Shown: positions 26,373 through 35,198 of the stretch, piece by piece
Position numbering within the stretch: the first letter of the stretch is position 1
How the letters are laid out: every line of letters starts with the position of its first letter
NCBI RefSeq assembly: GCF_019670105.1
Contig: NZ_AP023032.1
Coordinates: 995,501-1,059,500, forward strand
DNA length: 64,000 nucleotides
Direction of reading: 5' to 3'
Origin: Agarivorans albus
GTDB lineage: Bacteria > Pseudomonadota > Gammaproteobacteria > Enterobacterales > Celerinatantimonadaceae
The notes under the pieces: model-generated
Seen by the model: the letters and a program-made list of their open reading frames with translations, nothing else
Database searches by the model: none
What the model was told of the DNA's origin: nothing
Position numbers and translations under genes: made by a program

Positions 26373-26514
26373 GAATATTGCAAGCTAAGCGTCTGGTTTA
26401 TAGTGCATAATTTTGTTAATTGATGGTGAAACTTAAATTACTGTTAGATTACTTGAGATAGGAAGGAGTAAAACTAATGTTTAAAAATGAGAGCTTTATT
26501 CGCGGGAGCAAGCC

Positions 26515-26811
26515 ATGATAAGACATATTCTTTTGATTAAGTTTAAGGCTGAAGTGAGTGATGTAAACATTCAGCAAGCTCGGCAAAAATTTTTAGATAT
26601 TCCAAATAAAATCGAGGGAGTACTAGAGGTTGAATGGGGGCGAAACGATAGCCCTGAAGCCTTAAACAAAAACTATCAATACAGTGTAATAATGACCTTT
26701 GCTGATGAAACAGCGCGGCAACGCTATTTACCCCATCCAGAACATGAGCGTCTAAAACACCATTTTGTCCCTTTGCTCGAAGACATTATTGTTTTTGATT
26801 TCACTCTATAA
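26515..26811 (+). CDS. Dabb (stress-responsive A/B barrel) family protein
   Basis: A 98-residue ferredoxin-like dimeric alpha-beta barrel protein. Recognisable features are the MIRHILLIKFKAEVS first strand, the VLEVEWGRNDSPE strand and the HPEHERLKHHFVPLLEDIIVFDF end typical of Dabb domains. GGGAG is about six bases before ATG. Function is unknown. It is divergent from fadL and monocistronic. Confidence 0.9.
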   Translation: MIRHILLIKFKAEVSDVNIQQARQKFLDIPNKIEGVLEVEWGRNDSPEALNKNYQYSVIMTFADETARQRYLPHPEHERLKHHFVPLLEDIIVFDFTL

Positions 26812-26976
26812 AGCATTTTAACGGCTCTAGTTTTTTGTGAGCAAACCTTAGCGACTAATGTGTAATAACCTTTGTTTTAGGTCTAACCAGCTTAGATTAA
26901 CTTGTTGCTGTGTTTTTAATCAATTATGCTTGGTTTATTAAACAACATCTTTGGTGTTGCTAATTTGTGCGAGTAA

Positions 26977-27234
26977 ATGCGTTGTTGTATGAGGCTTAGT
27001 TTGCAAATGAAAGTTGTAGTTGTTGGTCTGCTGGTCACTTGGTTAGTAGCCTGCGGTTCAGAGCAGGAAGATTCTGCCTCTGTAAGTATGGCTAATCCCG
27101 CATCAGTTTATTGTGTAGAACAAGGCGGAGACCCACAGATTAAGAAAACCGCTGAAGGGGAGGTGGGCTATTGCCACTTTACTGACGGGCGGGTTGTTGA
27201 GCAATGGGACTTTTATCGCGCCAGCTTGGAATGA
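26977..27234 (+). CDS. DUF333 small lipoprotein
   Basis: An 85-residue protein with a lipoprotein signal (LLVTWLVAC) and a DUF333 domain (ANPASVYCVEQGGDPQI, GEVGYCHFTDGRVVEQWDFYRAS), including the family Cys pair. Such proteins are sometimes labelled 'putative hemolysin', without evidence. In-frame ATGs at 26977, 26989 and 27007 are all possible. The last gives the shortest normal signal peptide, and none has a clear Shine-Dalgarno. Confidence 0.8.
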   Translation: MRCCMRLSLQMKVVVVGLLVTWLVACGSEQEDSASVSMANPASVYCVEQGGDPQIKKTAEGEVGYCHFTDGRVVEQWDFYRASLE

Positions 27235-27366
27235 CAATAGCTTGGTCTAGCACTTTAGATGTTTAACCAGTTAATTTAGGTTTTTTATTTCGATTTTTAC
27301 TGAGTTACAAGATATCTTACAACAATCGATGCGTGGCTGAACAAGCCTGTTTTATGTAGGTTGGAA

Positions 27367-27729
27367 ATGATAAAGCTAAGTGCAACGGCAATGCTTATTG
27401 GCAGTGTGTTAAGCCTTACTGCTTGTGGAGAAAAGCCCAAGGTATATAGCGGGCGTTTTATTTTTGGTCATGAGGTGAGAGAGTTTATACCTTGCGGTCG
27501 CTCGGCATTATGGTGGCAAGCCGATCAAGACCGAGTAGCCGATCTCATAGAATTCTACCAACTCAATACCACTGAACCTTACCAAGCCATTTACGTTCAA
27601 GCCGAAGCTAAGCTGCTTCCAGCCGCGACCGATGGATATGCACAAGACTACCCCGCAGTGTTACGTTTGGATAAAATACTCGACTGGCAACAGGCTGTGC
27701 CCGACAGTTGTAATGCTCCCTCTTCGTAA
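27367..27729 (+). CDS. Uncharacterised lipoprotein
   Basis: A 120-residue protein with signal and lipobox SLTAC at residues 14-18. The mature part begins YSGRFIFGHEVREFIPCGRS, a Gly-His-Glu-Val-Arg-x-Phe-x-Pro-Cys-Gly pattern seen in several small envelope lipoproteins, but no family is assigned. One further Cys near the C-terminus (SCNAP) could form a disulfide. AGG at 27358-27360 is six bases before ATG 27367, so the TTG two codons upstream is rejected. It precedes a membrane protein gene by 15 bp. Confidence 0.7.
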   Translation: MIKLSATAMLIGSVLSLTACGEKPKVYSGRFIFGHEVREFIPCGRSALWWQADQDRVADLIEFYQLNTTEPYQAIYVQAEAKLLPAATDGYAQDYPAVLRLDKILDWQQAVPDSCNAPSS

Positions 27730-27744
27730 TAAAGGATCGGTGTT

Positions 27745-28092
27745 TTGCTAGCGCGTTTAATCTTTTCTATTTGTACTGCGGTAACCAGTTTAAGCAGTTT
27801 GGTTATTTTTGGTTTGAGCTGGTGGCCGTTGATGTTTTTGGCTCTAGCTTCTTTTGTCATCTTATCTTTGTACTTTAAAGGCTTAGATTACATAGCGATA
27901 TTATTAGCAAGAATTTGCGGCGCACTAGCGCTGTTAGGTTTAGCCTTGTTTATGTTAGCGGCTACCGTAGGCGGCAGTTTTCATTTATCGCCTAGTAATT
28001 GGTTAATGGCGGGCTTAATGCTTACGATGAGTCTTTCGGGTCTTAGTGCGTTCTTTTGGCAACAGGCTGAGCCACCCATTACCGAGGAATAA
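27745..28092 (+). CDS. Uncharacterised membrane protein with TTG start
   Basis: A 115-residue protein with about four hydrophobic helices (LIFSICTAVTSLSSLVIF, WPLMFLALASFVILSL, IAILLARICGALALLGLALF, LMAGLMLTMSLSGLSAFFW) and an acidic tail. No family recognised. There is no ATG before codon 29, while TTG 27745 has AAGGA eight bases upstream. It sits between a lipoprotein gene and the YaeR-like gene in one tight plus-strand cluster. Confidence 0.65.
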   Translation: MLARLIFSICTAVTSLSSLVIFGLSWWPLMFLALASFVILSLYFKGLDYIAILLARICGALALLGLALFMLAATVGGSFHLSPSNWLMAGLMLTMSLSGLSAFFWQQAEPPITEE

Positions 28093-28094
28093 CC

Positions 28095-28478
28095 ATGTTT
28101 AGGGCTTTTCATCATGTGGCGATAATCTGCTCCAACTATACCCGTTCAAAACACTTTTATTGTGAGTTATTGGGCCTTGAAGTCGTTGCTGAGCACTACC
28201 GAGAACAGCGAGATTCTTATAAATTGGATTTAGCCTTGCCCAGCGGCGAGCAAATAGAGTTGTTTTCTTTTGCTAATGCACCTGCAAGGCCAAGTTACCC
28301 AGAGGCGCAAGGTTTGCGCCACTTAGCGTTTGCTGTGGAAGATATAGAGCAAACGGCTGCTTTGTTAATAGTTAAAGGGATAGAGGTAGAACCGGTAAGA
28401 GTCGACCCTTATACCGGCAAAAAATTCACCTTCTTTAGTGACCCAGACGGCCTGCCTTTAGAGCTGTATCAACAATAG
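28095..28478 (+). CDS. VOC-family dioxygenase/glyoxalase-like protein, YaeR-type
   Basis: A 127-residue vicinal-oxygen-chelate protein. It closely resembles E. coli YaeR (GloA2) throughout: HHVAIICSNY, SKHFYCELLGLEV, QGLRHLAFAVEDI, VDPYTGKKFTFFSDPDGLPLELY. Metal ligands His, Glu/Asp, His and Glu are in these blocks. The biochemical role of YaeR is not firmly established. It starts two bases after the preceding stop with GAGGAA overlapping that gene's end, so it is translationally linked to it. Confidence 0.9.
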   Translation: MFRAFHHVAIICSNYTRSKHFYCELLGLEVVAEHYREQRDSYKLDLALPSGEQIELFSFANAPARPSYPEAQGLRHLAFAVEDIEQTAALLIVKGIEVEPVRVDPYTGKKFTFFSDPDGLPLELYQQ

Positions 28479-28532
28479 CTGTAACTTAGTCACAGCCTCA
28501 GCCACAGCCATTGTCGAATGCTCAGCAGCAGT

Positions 28533-29297
28533 TTAGTTTCTGCCGGCCATTACTCCGCCGTCTACATCCCAAATTGCTCCGGTTACCCAATCTGCTTTAT
28601 CACTGAGTAAAAAGCTTACGGTGTTAGCTACATCGTCTACTTGGCCAATCCGACCAATTGGATGAAAACCATCAAAAGACGCTAGGCTCTCATTTAAGGC
28701 TTCCGGCTCAATAAAAGCGTGGTAAATGGGGGTTTTAACTACCGCTGGCGCAACAGCGTTAACTCGAATCTTGTGTTCGGCTAATTCCATAGCTAGGTGT
28801 TGAGTAAGTGCATGTAATCCTGCTTTGGCCATTGAATAAGCCGAAGATGGGGTAGCTTTAATCGCTTGCTGGGCCCACATAGAGCCGATGTTTACAATAC
28901 TACCGCCTTGATGCTTTATCATGTTTTTCGCTACGGCTTGAGTGATGAAAAACAAGGCTTGGTTAAGTTGCATATATTGTTGGTAGTCGCTTTCGCTGTG
29001 TTGCAAAAAGGCAGTGGGTTTAAAGTAGCCGGCAGCATTCACTAATTGTTTGATGGCACCAAAATTACTGATTTTTTGTTGTAGTTCGGCGACCTGTTCT
29101 GGCTGGTATAAATCAAACTGCCAAGTGATAACCTCACCTAATGATGATAGCTCTTGCTTTGCTTTAGTCAGCTTTTGTAGCGAACGCCCAACAAGAATAA
29201 CTGCTTTATCTTGTGCTAAAAGCTGCTTGGCTGTGGCGTACCCAATTCCACTAGAACCACCGATAATTAAGCTATAAGACAGAGTAGGTTGTGTCAT
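28533..29297 (-). CDS. SDR family oxidoreductase
   Basis: Classical short-chain dehydrogenase, 254 residues. GGSSGIGYA cofactor loop, NAAGYF, the SIVNIGS serine, YSMAKAG catalytic Tyr/Lys, and the C-terminal [11 protein letters not shown] characteristic of FabG-like SDRs. ATG 29297 with AAGGA six bases upstream is the true start; the frame is open much further upstream without coding character. Divergent from an HxlR regulator, which probably controls it. Confidence 0.92.
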   Translation of the reverse strand: MTQPTLSYSLIIGGSSGIGYATAKQLLAQDKAVILVGRSLQKLTKAKQELSSLGEVITWQFDLYQPEQVAELQQKISNFGAIKQLVNAAGYFKPTAFLQHSESDYQQYMQLNQALFFITQAVAKNMIKHQGGSIVNIGSMWAQQAIKATPSSAYSMAKAGLHALTQHLAMELAEHKIRVNAVAPAVVKTPIYHAFIEPEALNESLASFDGFHPIGRIGQVDDVANTVSFLLSDKADWVTGAIWDVDGGVMAGRN

Positions 29298-29374
29298 GAT
29301 AAATCCTTTACAAGTGTTTGAGTTCAGGCTCATCTTATGGAACATTGAGTTATCAAGAAAAGTAGGCACAAACC

Positions 29375-29398
29375 AGTACCCTAGGTACTTTTGAGTAC
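29375..29398. promoter_or_regulatory. Putative HxlR operator
   Basis: AGTACC (29375-29380) and GGTACT (29384-29389) form a perfect dyad around CTA, followed by a further AGTAC at 29394-29398. It lies in the divergent gap just before the HxlR start. GTAC/AGTA-type dyads are typical of HxlR-family operators. Confidence 0.55.
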
Positions 29399-29404
29399 AT
29401 CTTA

Positions 29405-29740
29405 ATGAAAAATAAAGAATTATTATTTTCCCGAAAATCGGCACCTGAACGCAGTGCTCGTATGGTTGAAACGATTTATGGCTGTAAATGGTCGCTAACG
29501 GTGTATCAATTATTGGCAAATGGAATTAATCGTCCCGGAGAAATGGTGCGCAATGTGGAGGGTTTATCAACAAAAGTACTTAATGAATGCCTGCGAAAGA
29601 ATCTCGAGTTTGGCATCTTACAGCGAATTGAATATGCAGAAGTGCCACCGCGAGTGGAGTATCAAGTGACGGCATTTGGCGATAAGTTCTTACGCATATT
29701 AGAGCAACTTGAAGAGCTGCAGCAAGAGTTAGCTAAGTAG
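29405..29740 (+). CDS. HxlR-family transcriptional regulator
   Basis: A 111-residue winged-helix protein. The conserved HxlR block is clear: [36 protein letters not shown], then [17 protein letters not shown]. Many members sense electrophiles through a cysteine; here the only candidates are Cys in YGCKW and in ECLRK. No clear Shine-Dalgarno precedes ATG. It is divergent from the SDR gene, with a dyad operator between them. Confidence 0.92.
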   Translation: MKNKELLFSRKSAPERSARMVETIYGCKWSLTVYQLLANGINRPGEMVRNVEGLSTKVLNECLRKNLEFGILQRIEYAEVPPRVEYQVTAFGDKFLRILEQLEELQQELAK

Positions 29741-29810
29741 CATAATTAATTGATCCCTTTAGCTTTTAGTTACGTTATAAGCAAGTTGACGAGATTACTA
29801 TAGGTAGCCA

Positions 29811-31256
29811 ATGAGCACGCAATTACTGTGGTTTAGAAACGATTTACGCAGCAAAGATAACCAAGCACTAAGCGCTGCTGTGGCTAGCGGAAAAGCGGTG
29901 TTAGCGGTGTATACGTTATGCAGTAAACAATGGCAGCAGCATGATTTAGCACCGATTCAAGCTGATCTTATTCTGCGTCGTTTAACTCAATTACGGGAAG
30001 ACTTAGCCGCGCTTAATATTCCTTTGTTGGTGCTTGAGTTAGAGGGTTACCAGCAGGTCCATGAATGTTTGTTATCGCTATGTCAGCAATATCAAATCAC
30101 AGAAGTTTATTGCCATTATCAATACGAGCTAAACGAACAGCGCCGAGATCAAGCTGTTGAACAGGCCTTAAGCCAGCAAGCTATTGGCTTTCATCGTTAC
30201 CACGGAGAATGCATAGTTCGGCCTGGGCAGGTGCTTACAAAAAGTGGCGAGAACTTTAAAGTATTTACTCCCTTCCGTAAGGCCTGGTTAGCAAGTTTAA
30301 GTGAGCAATCTTATAGCCCCTTAGGCAGCCCTAAAGCGATAGACAAATCGTTACTTAATGAGCAGTTGTTGAGCTTACTTAATCACCCGCAAACGATTAA
30401 CTGTAATTACCCACGAGTAGATAGCAGTGCTTGGAATTGCCAAGACCAACAAATCATTCAGCAGCTGCGTGACTTTAGCGCCAGCAAGGCCAATGATTAT
30501 CACGATTTGCGTGACATGCCAGCGCTAAATGCAACCAGTAAACTATCGGCCTATTTAGCCTTGGGTATGCTGTCTGCGCGGCAATGTTTAGCCAGAATCT
30601 ATCTCGACCATGCCGAGGCAATTGCCAGCCAGCAGGGCGGGGCGTTTACTTGGTTAAGTGAGATTATTTGGCGGGAGTTTTATCGCCATTTAATGGCCGT
30701 TAACCCTCAGCTGTGTAAAGGTAGCGCCTACTTAACATGGACCGAATCGGTCTCTTGGCAAGATGATGAGCACTTACTTAAGGCTTGGCAGCAAGGCAAA
30801 ACCGGTTACCCAATTGTTGATGCCGCCATGTTGCAACTTAAACAAACTGGCTGGATGCACAATCGTCTGCGTATGGTGGTTGCCAGCTTTTTAACGAAAG
30901 ATTTATTACTTAGCTGGCGTGACGGTGAGCGTTGGTTTATGCAGCATTTAATCGATGGTGATTTTGCTTCTAATAATGGTGGCTGGCAATGGGCAGCGTC
31001 TACTGGCACTGATGCTCAGCCTTATTTCCGTATCTTTAATCCGACAACCCAGGCTCAGCGATTTGACCCGGATGGAGAGTTCGTTCGTGCTTGGTTGCCA
31101 GAACTGGCTAATATTCCAGGCAAACATGTGCATACACCGCATACTTGGGCCAATAAACATGGGGTGTCTTTAAACTATCCCTTACCAGTGGTAGATCATG
31201 CGGTGCAGCGCAAGCAAGCTTTGCTTTTATTCGAACAAGCTAAAAACAAGGCTTGA
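29811..31256 (+). CDS. phrB: Deoxyribodipyrimidine photolyase
   Basis: Light-driven repair of cyclobutane pyrimidine dimers, using FAD and an antenna cofactor. 481 residues. N-terminal alpha/beta domain (LLWFRNDLRSKDNQALSAA). The FAD domain has TSKLSAYLALGMLSARQ, WLSEIIWREFYRHLM, HNRLRMVVASFLTKDLL and NNGGWQWAASTGTDAQPYFRIFNP, the CPD-photolyase hallmarks. It is followed directly by the copper-responsive promoter of copA, whose -35 overlaps its stop codon. Confidence 0.95.
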   Translation: MSTQLLWFRNDLRSKDNQALSAAVASGKAVLAVYTLCSKQWQQHDLAPIQADLILRRLTQLREDLAALNIPLLVLELEGYQQVHECLLSLCQQYQITEVYCHYQYELNEQRRDQAVEQALSQQAIGFHRYHGECIVRPGQVLTKSGENFKVFTPFRKAWLASLSEQSYSPLGSPKAIDKSLLNEQLLSLLNHPQTINCNYPRVDSSAWNCQDQQIIQQLRDFSASKANDYHDLRDMPALNATSKLSAYLALGMLSARQCLARIYLDHAEAIASQQGGAFTWLSEIIWREFYRHLMAVNPQLCKGSAYLTWTESVSWQDDEHLLKAWQQGKTGYPIVDAAMLQLKQTGWMHNRLRMVVASFLTKDLLLSWRDGERWFMQHLIDGDFASNNGGWQWAASTGTDAQPYFRIFNPTTQAQRFDPDGEFVRAWLPELANIPGKHVHTPHTWANKHGVSLNYPLPVVDHAVQRKQALLLFEQAKNKA

Positions 31257-31283
31257 CCTTCCACTTACGGGAGGGTTGACACT
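31253..31283 (+). promoter_or_regulatory. CueR-type promoter of copA
   Basis: -35 TTGACC (31253-31258) is followed by a dyad CCTTCC (31257-31262) - 7 bases - GGAGGG (31270-31275), the same spacing as in the E. coli copA operator. A 19-bp spacer leads to a weak -10 at 31278-31283 (GACACT). The long spacer with central dyad is the MerR-family activation design. Confidence 0.85.
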
Positions 31284-31316
31284 ATACTCCAAGTGCTAAT
31301 GCTGTTGGAGTAGAAA

Positions 31317-33707
31317 ATGACTGACTCGCTAGTCTTTCCCTTACAAGGTTTACGTTGTGCTGGCTGTGTTCGAAAGGTTGAAAAAATCATTTCGGAACAT
31401 CCCGATGTAAGCGACGCATCGGTTAACTTGGCCTTAAATCAAGTTCGACTTGATACCTCCAGCCCTGAAGCATTGCCGCAACTACGTAAACGGCTAAGTG
31501 AGCAAGGTTTTGATATTCCTTTTGTTCGTCACTGTTGGCAAATAGAAGGGCTAAACTGTGCAAGCTGTGTGAGTAAGTTAGAATCCGCTTTAGCCAAGCA
31601 ACAAGGCATCGATAAAGTAAGTGTTAACTTAGCTTTAAATCAGCTCAGCTTTGAGCTCTTGCCAGATACACAAACTTTAGCTCAAGTTAAAAAAACGCTG
31701 GCTAGCAATGGCTTTAGCATTAAACAAAGCACCGCAAGCTCCCAGCCTAGTGCCAAACACGTCATACCTTGGCGTTTGTTATTCAGCATAGCCTTGTCTA
31801 TTCCATTGGTCATGCCAATGATATTTAGCAGTTTATCGCTTCCCGCATTGTGGCAGCTTCTGCTGGCAACGCCAGTGCAATTTTATGCGGGTTTGGCCTT
31901 TTATAAAGGCGCTTGGCAGGCCTTAAAGAAAGGCTCTAGCACCATGGATACCTTGGTGGTTATGGGCACCAGTACCGCGTACTTCTACAGTATTTACCTG
32001 TGGATGAATGGCCAAACCGGGCATTTATATTTTGAGGCAGCAGCGGTCATCATCAGCTTAATTTTGCTGGGCAAATATTTAGAAACACGCGCCAAACAAC
32101 AAGCGGCTAAAAGCATTGCCGATTTAGTGAAGCTAAGCCCGCAACGTGCTTTAAAGCTGGATGCTAAAGGCATTGGTGAAGAAGTTGATGTAAGCGAGCT
32201 GTTGGTGGGCGATGTTATTTTGGTTAAACCAGGCGAGCAATTAGCAGCCGACGGCCAAGTAAGCTGGGGTAGCAGTGAAGTATCGGAAGCGGTGATTACC
32301 GGAGAAAGCCTGCCTTTACAAAAGGAAGTGGGGGACTCGGTGCTTGCGGGCAGCTTAAACGGTTCGGGTTTGCTGCAAGTTACTGTAAGCGCTGAGAATC
32401 GCAACAGCACACTAAGTAAAATCATTCAGTTGGTGAGCGAAGCCCAATCGGGTAAAGCGCCAATTCAAGGTTTAGTCGACAAAATTAGCCACTATTTTGT
32501 GCCAGTGGTTCTGCTAATTGCTTTGGCGAGTCTGCTAGTTTGGACAATATATGGCGATGTTAATCAGGGTCTTATTGCTGCTGTATCGGTGTTGGTAATT
32601 GCCTGCCCTTGTGCCTTGGGTTTGGCTACGCCAACGGCTTTGGTTGCTGGCACCGGCAGAGGCGCCAAGCTTGGGATTTTGTATCGTAATATTCAAGCCT
32701 TAGAGCTTAGTCATAAAGTAAGCGATGTAGTATTTGATAAAACCGGTACCTTAACTCAGGGTAAACCGAGCTTGGTGAAAAGCTTTAGCAGCAAACTAAA
32801 CCAGCAAGAGCTGATAAACCTAGCCGCGAGCGCTCAGCAAGGCAGTCAACACCCGTTAGCGAGTGCTTTGCTTAAAGCGGCCGAAGGCACGCCTTTACAG
32901 CCTTTACACTACTTTAATAGTTACCCAGGATTAGGCATAGAAGCTCAGTTAAGTATTGATAACAGCTCTGAGCAGCGAGTATTTTTAGGAAATCAGCGCT
33001 TTGTGGCTCAGCAGCTAGCCAGCAAGCTTATTGAGCCTTTCTCTGCAAAACTACAAACGCAAGCTGAACAATGGCTGCAGCAGGGGTTTACCGTTGTATA
33101 TGTCGCAACACCTAACGAGTTGCTTGGTCTATTGGCGTTTAAAGATGTAATTCGCCCAAACGCAAAACAAGCGGTGAGTGCGCTGCAAAAACTAAATCTA
33201 AGGACTCATTTATTAAGTGGTGACGCTAAGCCTGTTACTAAAGCCTTTGCTAAACAAGTTAACATTAAACACTGGCAAGCAGAGTTACTACCAGCGCAAA
33301 AGCTCAAGCAGATAGGCAAACTGCAAGCGCAACATTCCACCGTTATGATGGTGGGGGATGGGGTTAACGACGCGCCAGCCTTAGCGCAAGCTGAGATAGG
33401 CATTGCCATGGGCGGAGGCAGTGATATTGCCCTTAATAGCGCCGATGTTGTGTTGATGCGAGATGATCCTTTATTGATTGCGCAAGCCGTTGCGCTCGCC
33501 AAGCAAACTTGGCGAACCCTCCAGCAAAATTTATTTTGGGCTTTTATCTACAATGTAATTGGTATTCCTATCGCAGCGATGGGCTTGCTTAACCCCGCTT
33601 TTGCTGGGGCGGCCATGGCCTTAAGTTCGGTGTGTGTGGTAAGTAATGCAGTGCGACTTAATTATTGGCAAAGCCCAATTAAAGCACTAAAGCAGGAGCA
33701 GCAGTAA
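31317..33707 (+). CDS. copA: Copper-exporting P1B-type ATPase
   Basis: Cu(I) efflux pump of the inner membrane, 796 residues. Two N-terminal heavy-metal domains have metal-binding CxxC motifs (GLRCAGC near 12-18 and GLNCASC near 79-85). Eight predicted helices follow, with TGES actuator motif, the intramembrane CPC (Cys430-Pro-Cys432), phosphorylation Asp474 in DKTGTLTQG, the nucleotide-site HP (QHPLASAL) and GDGVNDAPAL. Its stop overlaps the ATG of cueR (TAATG), so the pump and its regulator are translationally coupled under a CueR-type promoter. Confidence 0.96.
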   Translation: MTDSLVFPLQGLRCAGCVRKVEKIISEHPDVSDASVNLALNQVRLDTSSPEALPQLRKRLSEQGFDIPFVRHCWQIEGLNCASCVSKLESALAKQQGIDKVSVNLALNQLSFELLPDTQTLAQVKKTLASNGFSIKQSTASSQPSAKHVIPWRLLFSIALSIPLVMPMIFSSLSLPALWQLLLATPVQFYAGLAFYKGAWQALKKGSSTMDTLVVMGTSTAYFYSIYLWMNGQTGHLYFEAAAVIISLILLGKYLETRAKQQAAKSIADLVKLSPQRALKLDAKGIGEEVDVSELLVGDVILVKPGEQLAADGQVSWGSSEVSEAVITGESLPLQKEVGDSVLAGSLNGSGLLQVTVSAENRNSTLSKIIQLVSEAQSGKAPIQGLVDKISHYFVPVVLLIALASLLVWTIYGDVNQGLIAAVSVLVIACPCALGLATPTALVAGTGRGAKLGILYRNIQALELSHKVSDVVFDKTGTLTQGKPSLVKSFSSKLNQQELINLAASAQQGSQHPLASALLKAAEGTPLQPLHYFNSYPGLGIEAQLSIDNSSEQRVFLGNQRFVAQQLASKLIEPFSAKLQTQAEQWLQQGFTVVYVATPNELLGLLAFKDVIRPNAKQAVSALQKLNLRTHLLSGDAKPVTKAFAKQVNIKHWQAELLPAQKLKQIGKLQAQHSTVMMVGDGVNDAPALAQAEIGIAMGGGSDIALNSADVVLMRDDPLLIAQAVALAKQTWRTLQQNLFWAFIYNVIGIPIAAMGLLNPAFAGAAMALSSVCVVSNAVRLNYWQSPIKALKQEQQ

Positions 33708-34096
33708 TGTTTAAAATTGGAGAAGTGGCCAAGCTAAGCGGTCTGTCGGTTAAAACGGTTCGCTACTACCACGATGTTGGTTTGGTTAAAGCCATAAAAG
33801 CCGACAATGGTTACCGGTATTATCGCCAAGAGCAAGTCACTCATTTACGCTTTTTAGGCAATTGCCGAGAGCTCGGTTTTAGCTTATTACAAAGCCAGCA
33901 GCTGTTGTCGTTGTATGTAGATAAGCAGCGCTGCGCCAGCGAAGTAAAGGCCATAGCCACTGAACACCTCTCCGAGATTGAGCAACGCATCGAGCAGCTG
34001 CAGCAACTACAGCAAAGCTTAACCAGCATGGTGAATTGCTGTCGCGGTGATGCTCGTCCGGATTGTCCGATAATCGATGGCTTAGCGGCTAGTTAA
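33707..34096 (+). CDS. cueR: CueR copper-responsive MerR regulator
   Basis: 129 residues. N-terminal MerR winged helix (IGEVAKLSGLSVKTVRYYHD, NGYRYYRQEQV) and a dimerisation helix. The Cu(I)-binding loop has Cys112 and Cys120 (CRGDARPDC, seven residues between), the exact positions of E. coli CueR; Cys111 is additional. It activates copA in response to cytoplasmic Cu(I). Being encoded in the copA operon it would be autoinduced, unlike the separate cueR of E. coli. Confidence 0.93.
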   Translation: MFKIGEVAKLSGLSVKTVRYYHDVGLVKAIKADNGYRYYRQEQVTHLRFLGNCRELGFSLLQSQQLLSLYVDKQRCASEVKAIATEHLSEIEQRIEQLQQLQQSLTSMVNCCRGDARPDCPIIDGLAAS

Positions 34097-34189
34097 GCAA
34101 TTAGCACCAATAGCGCTGTTTAATCTACTCGCTGAGGCTAAGTGGGAGGAATGCTAGTAGCTTTATAGACTCCGCTGTTAGCGTTTAAT

Positions 34190-35080
34190 CTAACATGTGT
34201 TTTTAAACCAATTGCCAACCACGTCGATAATGTCTTGTTGCCACGGTTTTTTAAGGGCACTTGAGGGGTAGAGTAAAACGTAACCAAGCCTTCCAGATTG
34301 CAATGCAAAATCAAGATCTAAAGGAACTAGTTCTGCGTGACGTTTTTCAACCATATTGGTGGGGAGTAGGGCAAATCCCTCTAACTCAAGAAGCTTAACT
34401 AGGGTCATCGCTTCACTCACCGAACTTGTTTGTGATGAAATAAGGGTTTGTTGGCCAAACATGCTTTGTTCAAGATCTTCCAACACAAATTGTCGATGAA
34501 GCTGTAGCTCTGGTAACGATACCTGCTGCTTGTTAGCAAGCGGAGAGCGTTTATGAGCGTAATAGTTAAACTCTGGATAACCCAGGTTGATGAAGCTTAC
34601 TCCTGTATCTGGATGCAGAGCCCCTTGGTTTAGCGTGATGCAAAAATCAGCTTGTCCTTCTACCAATAGCGCCAATGCCATTTTTCGGGATCGTGACAGC
34701 CAATTGATTACCGTCATCGGGTGTTGAGAGCGAATTGCATGGTCCATTTGCTGTATTGCCGTGCTCGAAATGGAGGAGTCATGACAAATGGATATTTGTG
34801 TTTTATCGCCTAAATGTAGGCTATCGGTGGCAGATTCGAGGGCATTCATTTGATAAATGATCAGCCTAGCGGCGCGCACTAAGCTGTCCCCTTGCTCTGT
34901 CAACTTGGGGGCTTTTCCTTCTCTCTCAAAGAGAGCTATTCCCCAATCTATTTCAAGATCTGCTACTTGTCGATGAAGGGTAGAGCGGTCCTTATTTAGT
35001 TTTCTTGCTGCTTTACTAAATGACCCTTCTTCAGCAACCGCAACAAATGCACTTAGTTGATCAAATGATGCTCTCGGCAC
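34190..35080 (-). CDS. LysR-family transcriptional regulator
   Basis: 296 residues. N-terminal winged helix-turn-helix (QLSAFVAVAEEGSFSKAARKLNKDRSTLHRQ split over residues 8-38) and a C-terminal periplasmic-binding-like effector domain. The start is GTG 35080 with GGAG six bases upstream. It is divergent from the acylase-like gene, with a T-N11-A dyad between them, so it probably regulates that gene and itself. The effector is unknown. Confidence 0.92.
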   Translation of the reverse strand: MPRASFDQLSAFVAVAEEGSFSKAARKLNKDRSTLHRQVADLEIDWGIALFEREGKAPKLTEQGDSLVRAARLIIYQMNALESATDSLHLGDKTQISICHDSSISSTAIQQMDHAIRSQHPMTVINWLSRSRKMALALLVEGQADFCITLNQGALHPDTGVSFINLGYPEFNYYAHKRSPLANKQQVSLPELQLHRQFVLEDLEQSMFGQQTLISSQTSSVSEAMTLVKLLELEGFALLPTNMVEKRHAELVPLDLDFALQSGRLGYVLLYPSSALKKPWQQDIIDVVGNWFKNTC

Positions 35081-35110
35081 ACTTAGCTCCTCATCGATAT
35101 TTTACTTATG

Positions 35111-35125
35111 TTGCATATTATACAA
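35111..35125. promoter_or_regulatory. Putative LysR-type operator
   Basis: TTGCATATTATACAA is a T-N11-A element with imperfect dyad symmetry (flanked by G and C to GTTG...CAAC). It is in the divergent gap between the LysR gene and the acylase gene. Confidence 0.5.
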
Positions 35126-35198
35126 CGTAGGTGATTTTATTTGTTGTGAGTGAGTGGTTAAAGTCTTTGCAATATCGGAATGATTAAAAGGCGACAAA

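Noticed and set aside
29298-29519. N-terminal extension of the SDR at 28533
   Set aside because: It covers the divergent promoter and part of the HxlR gene; ATG 29297 has a good AAGGA and starts the SDR fold.
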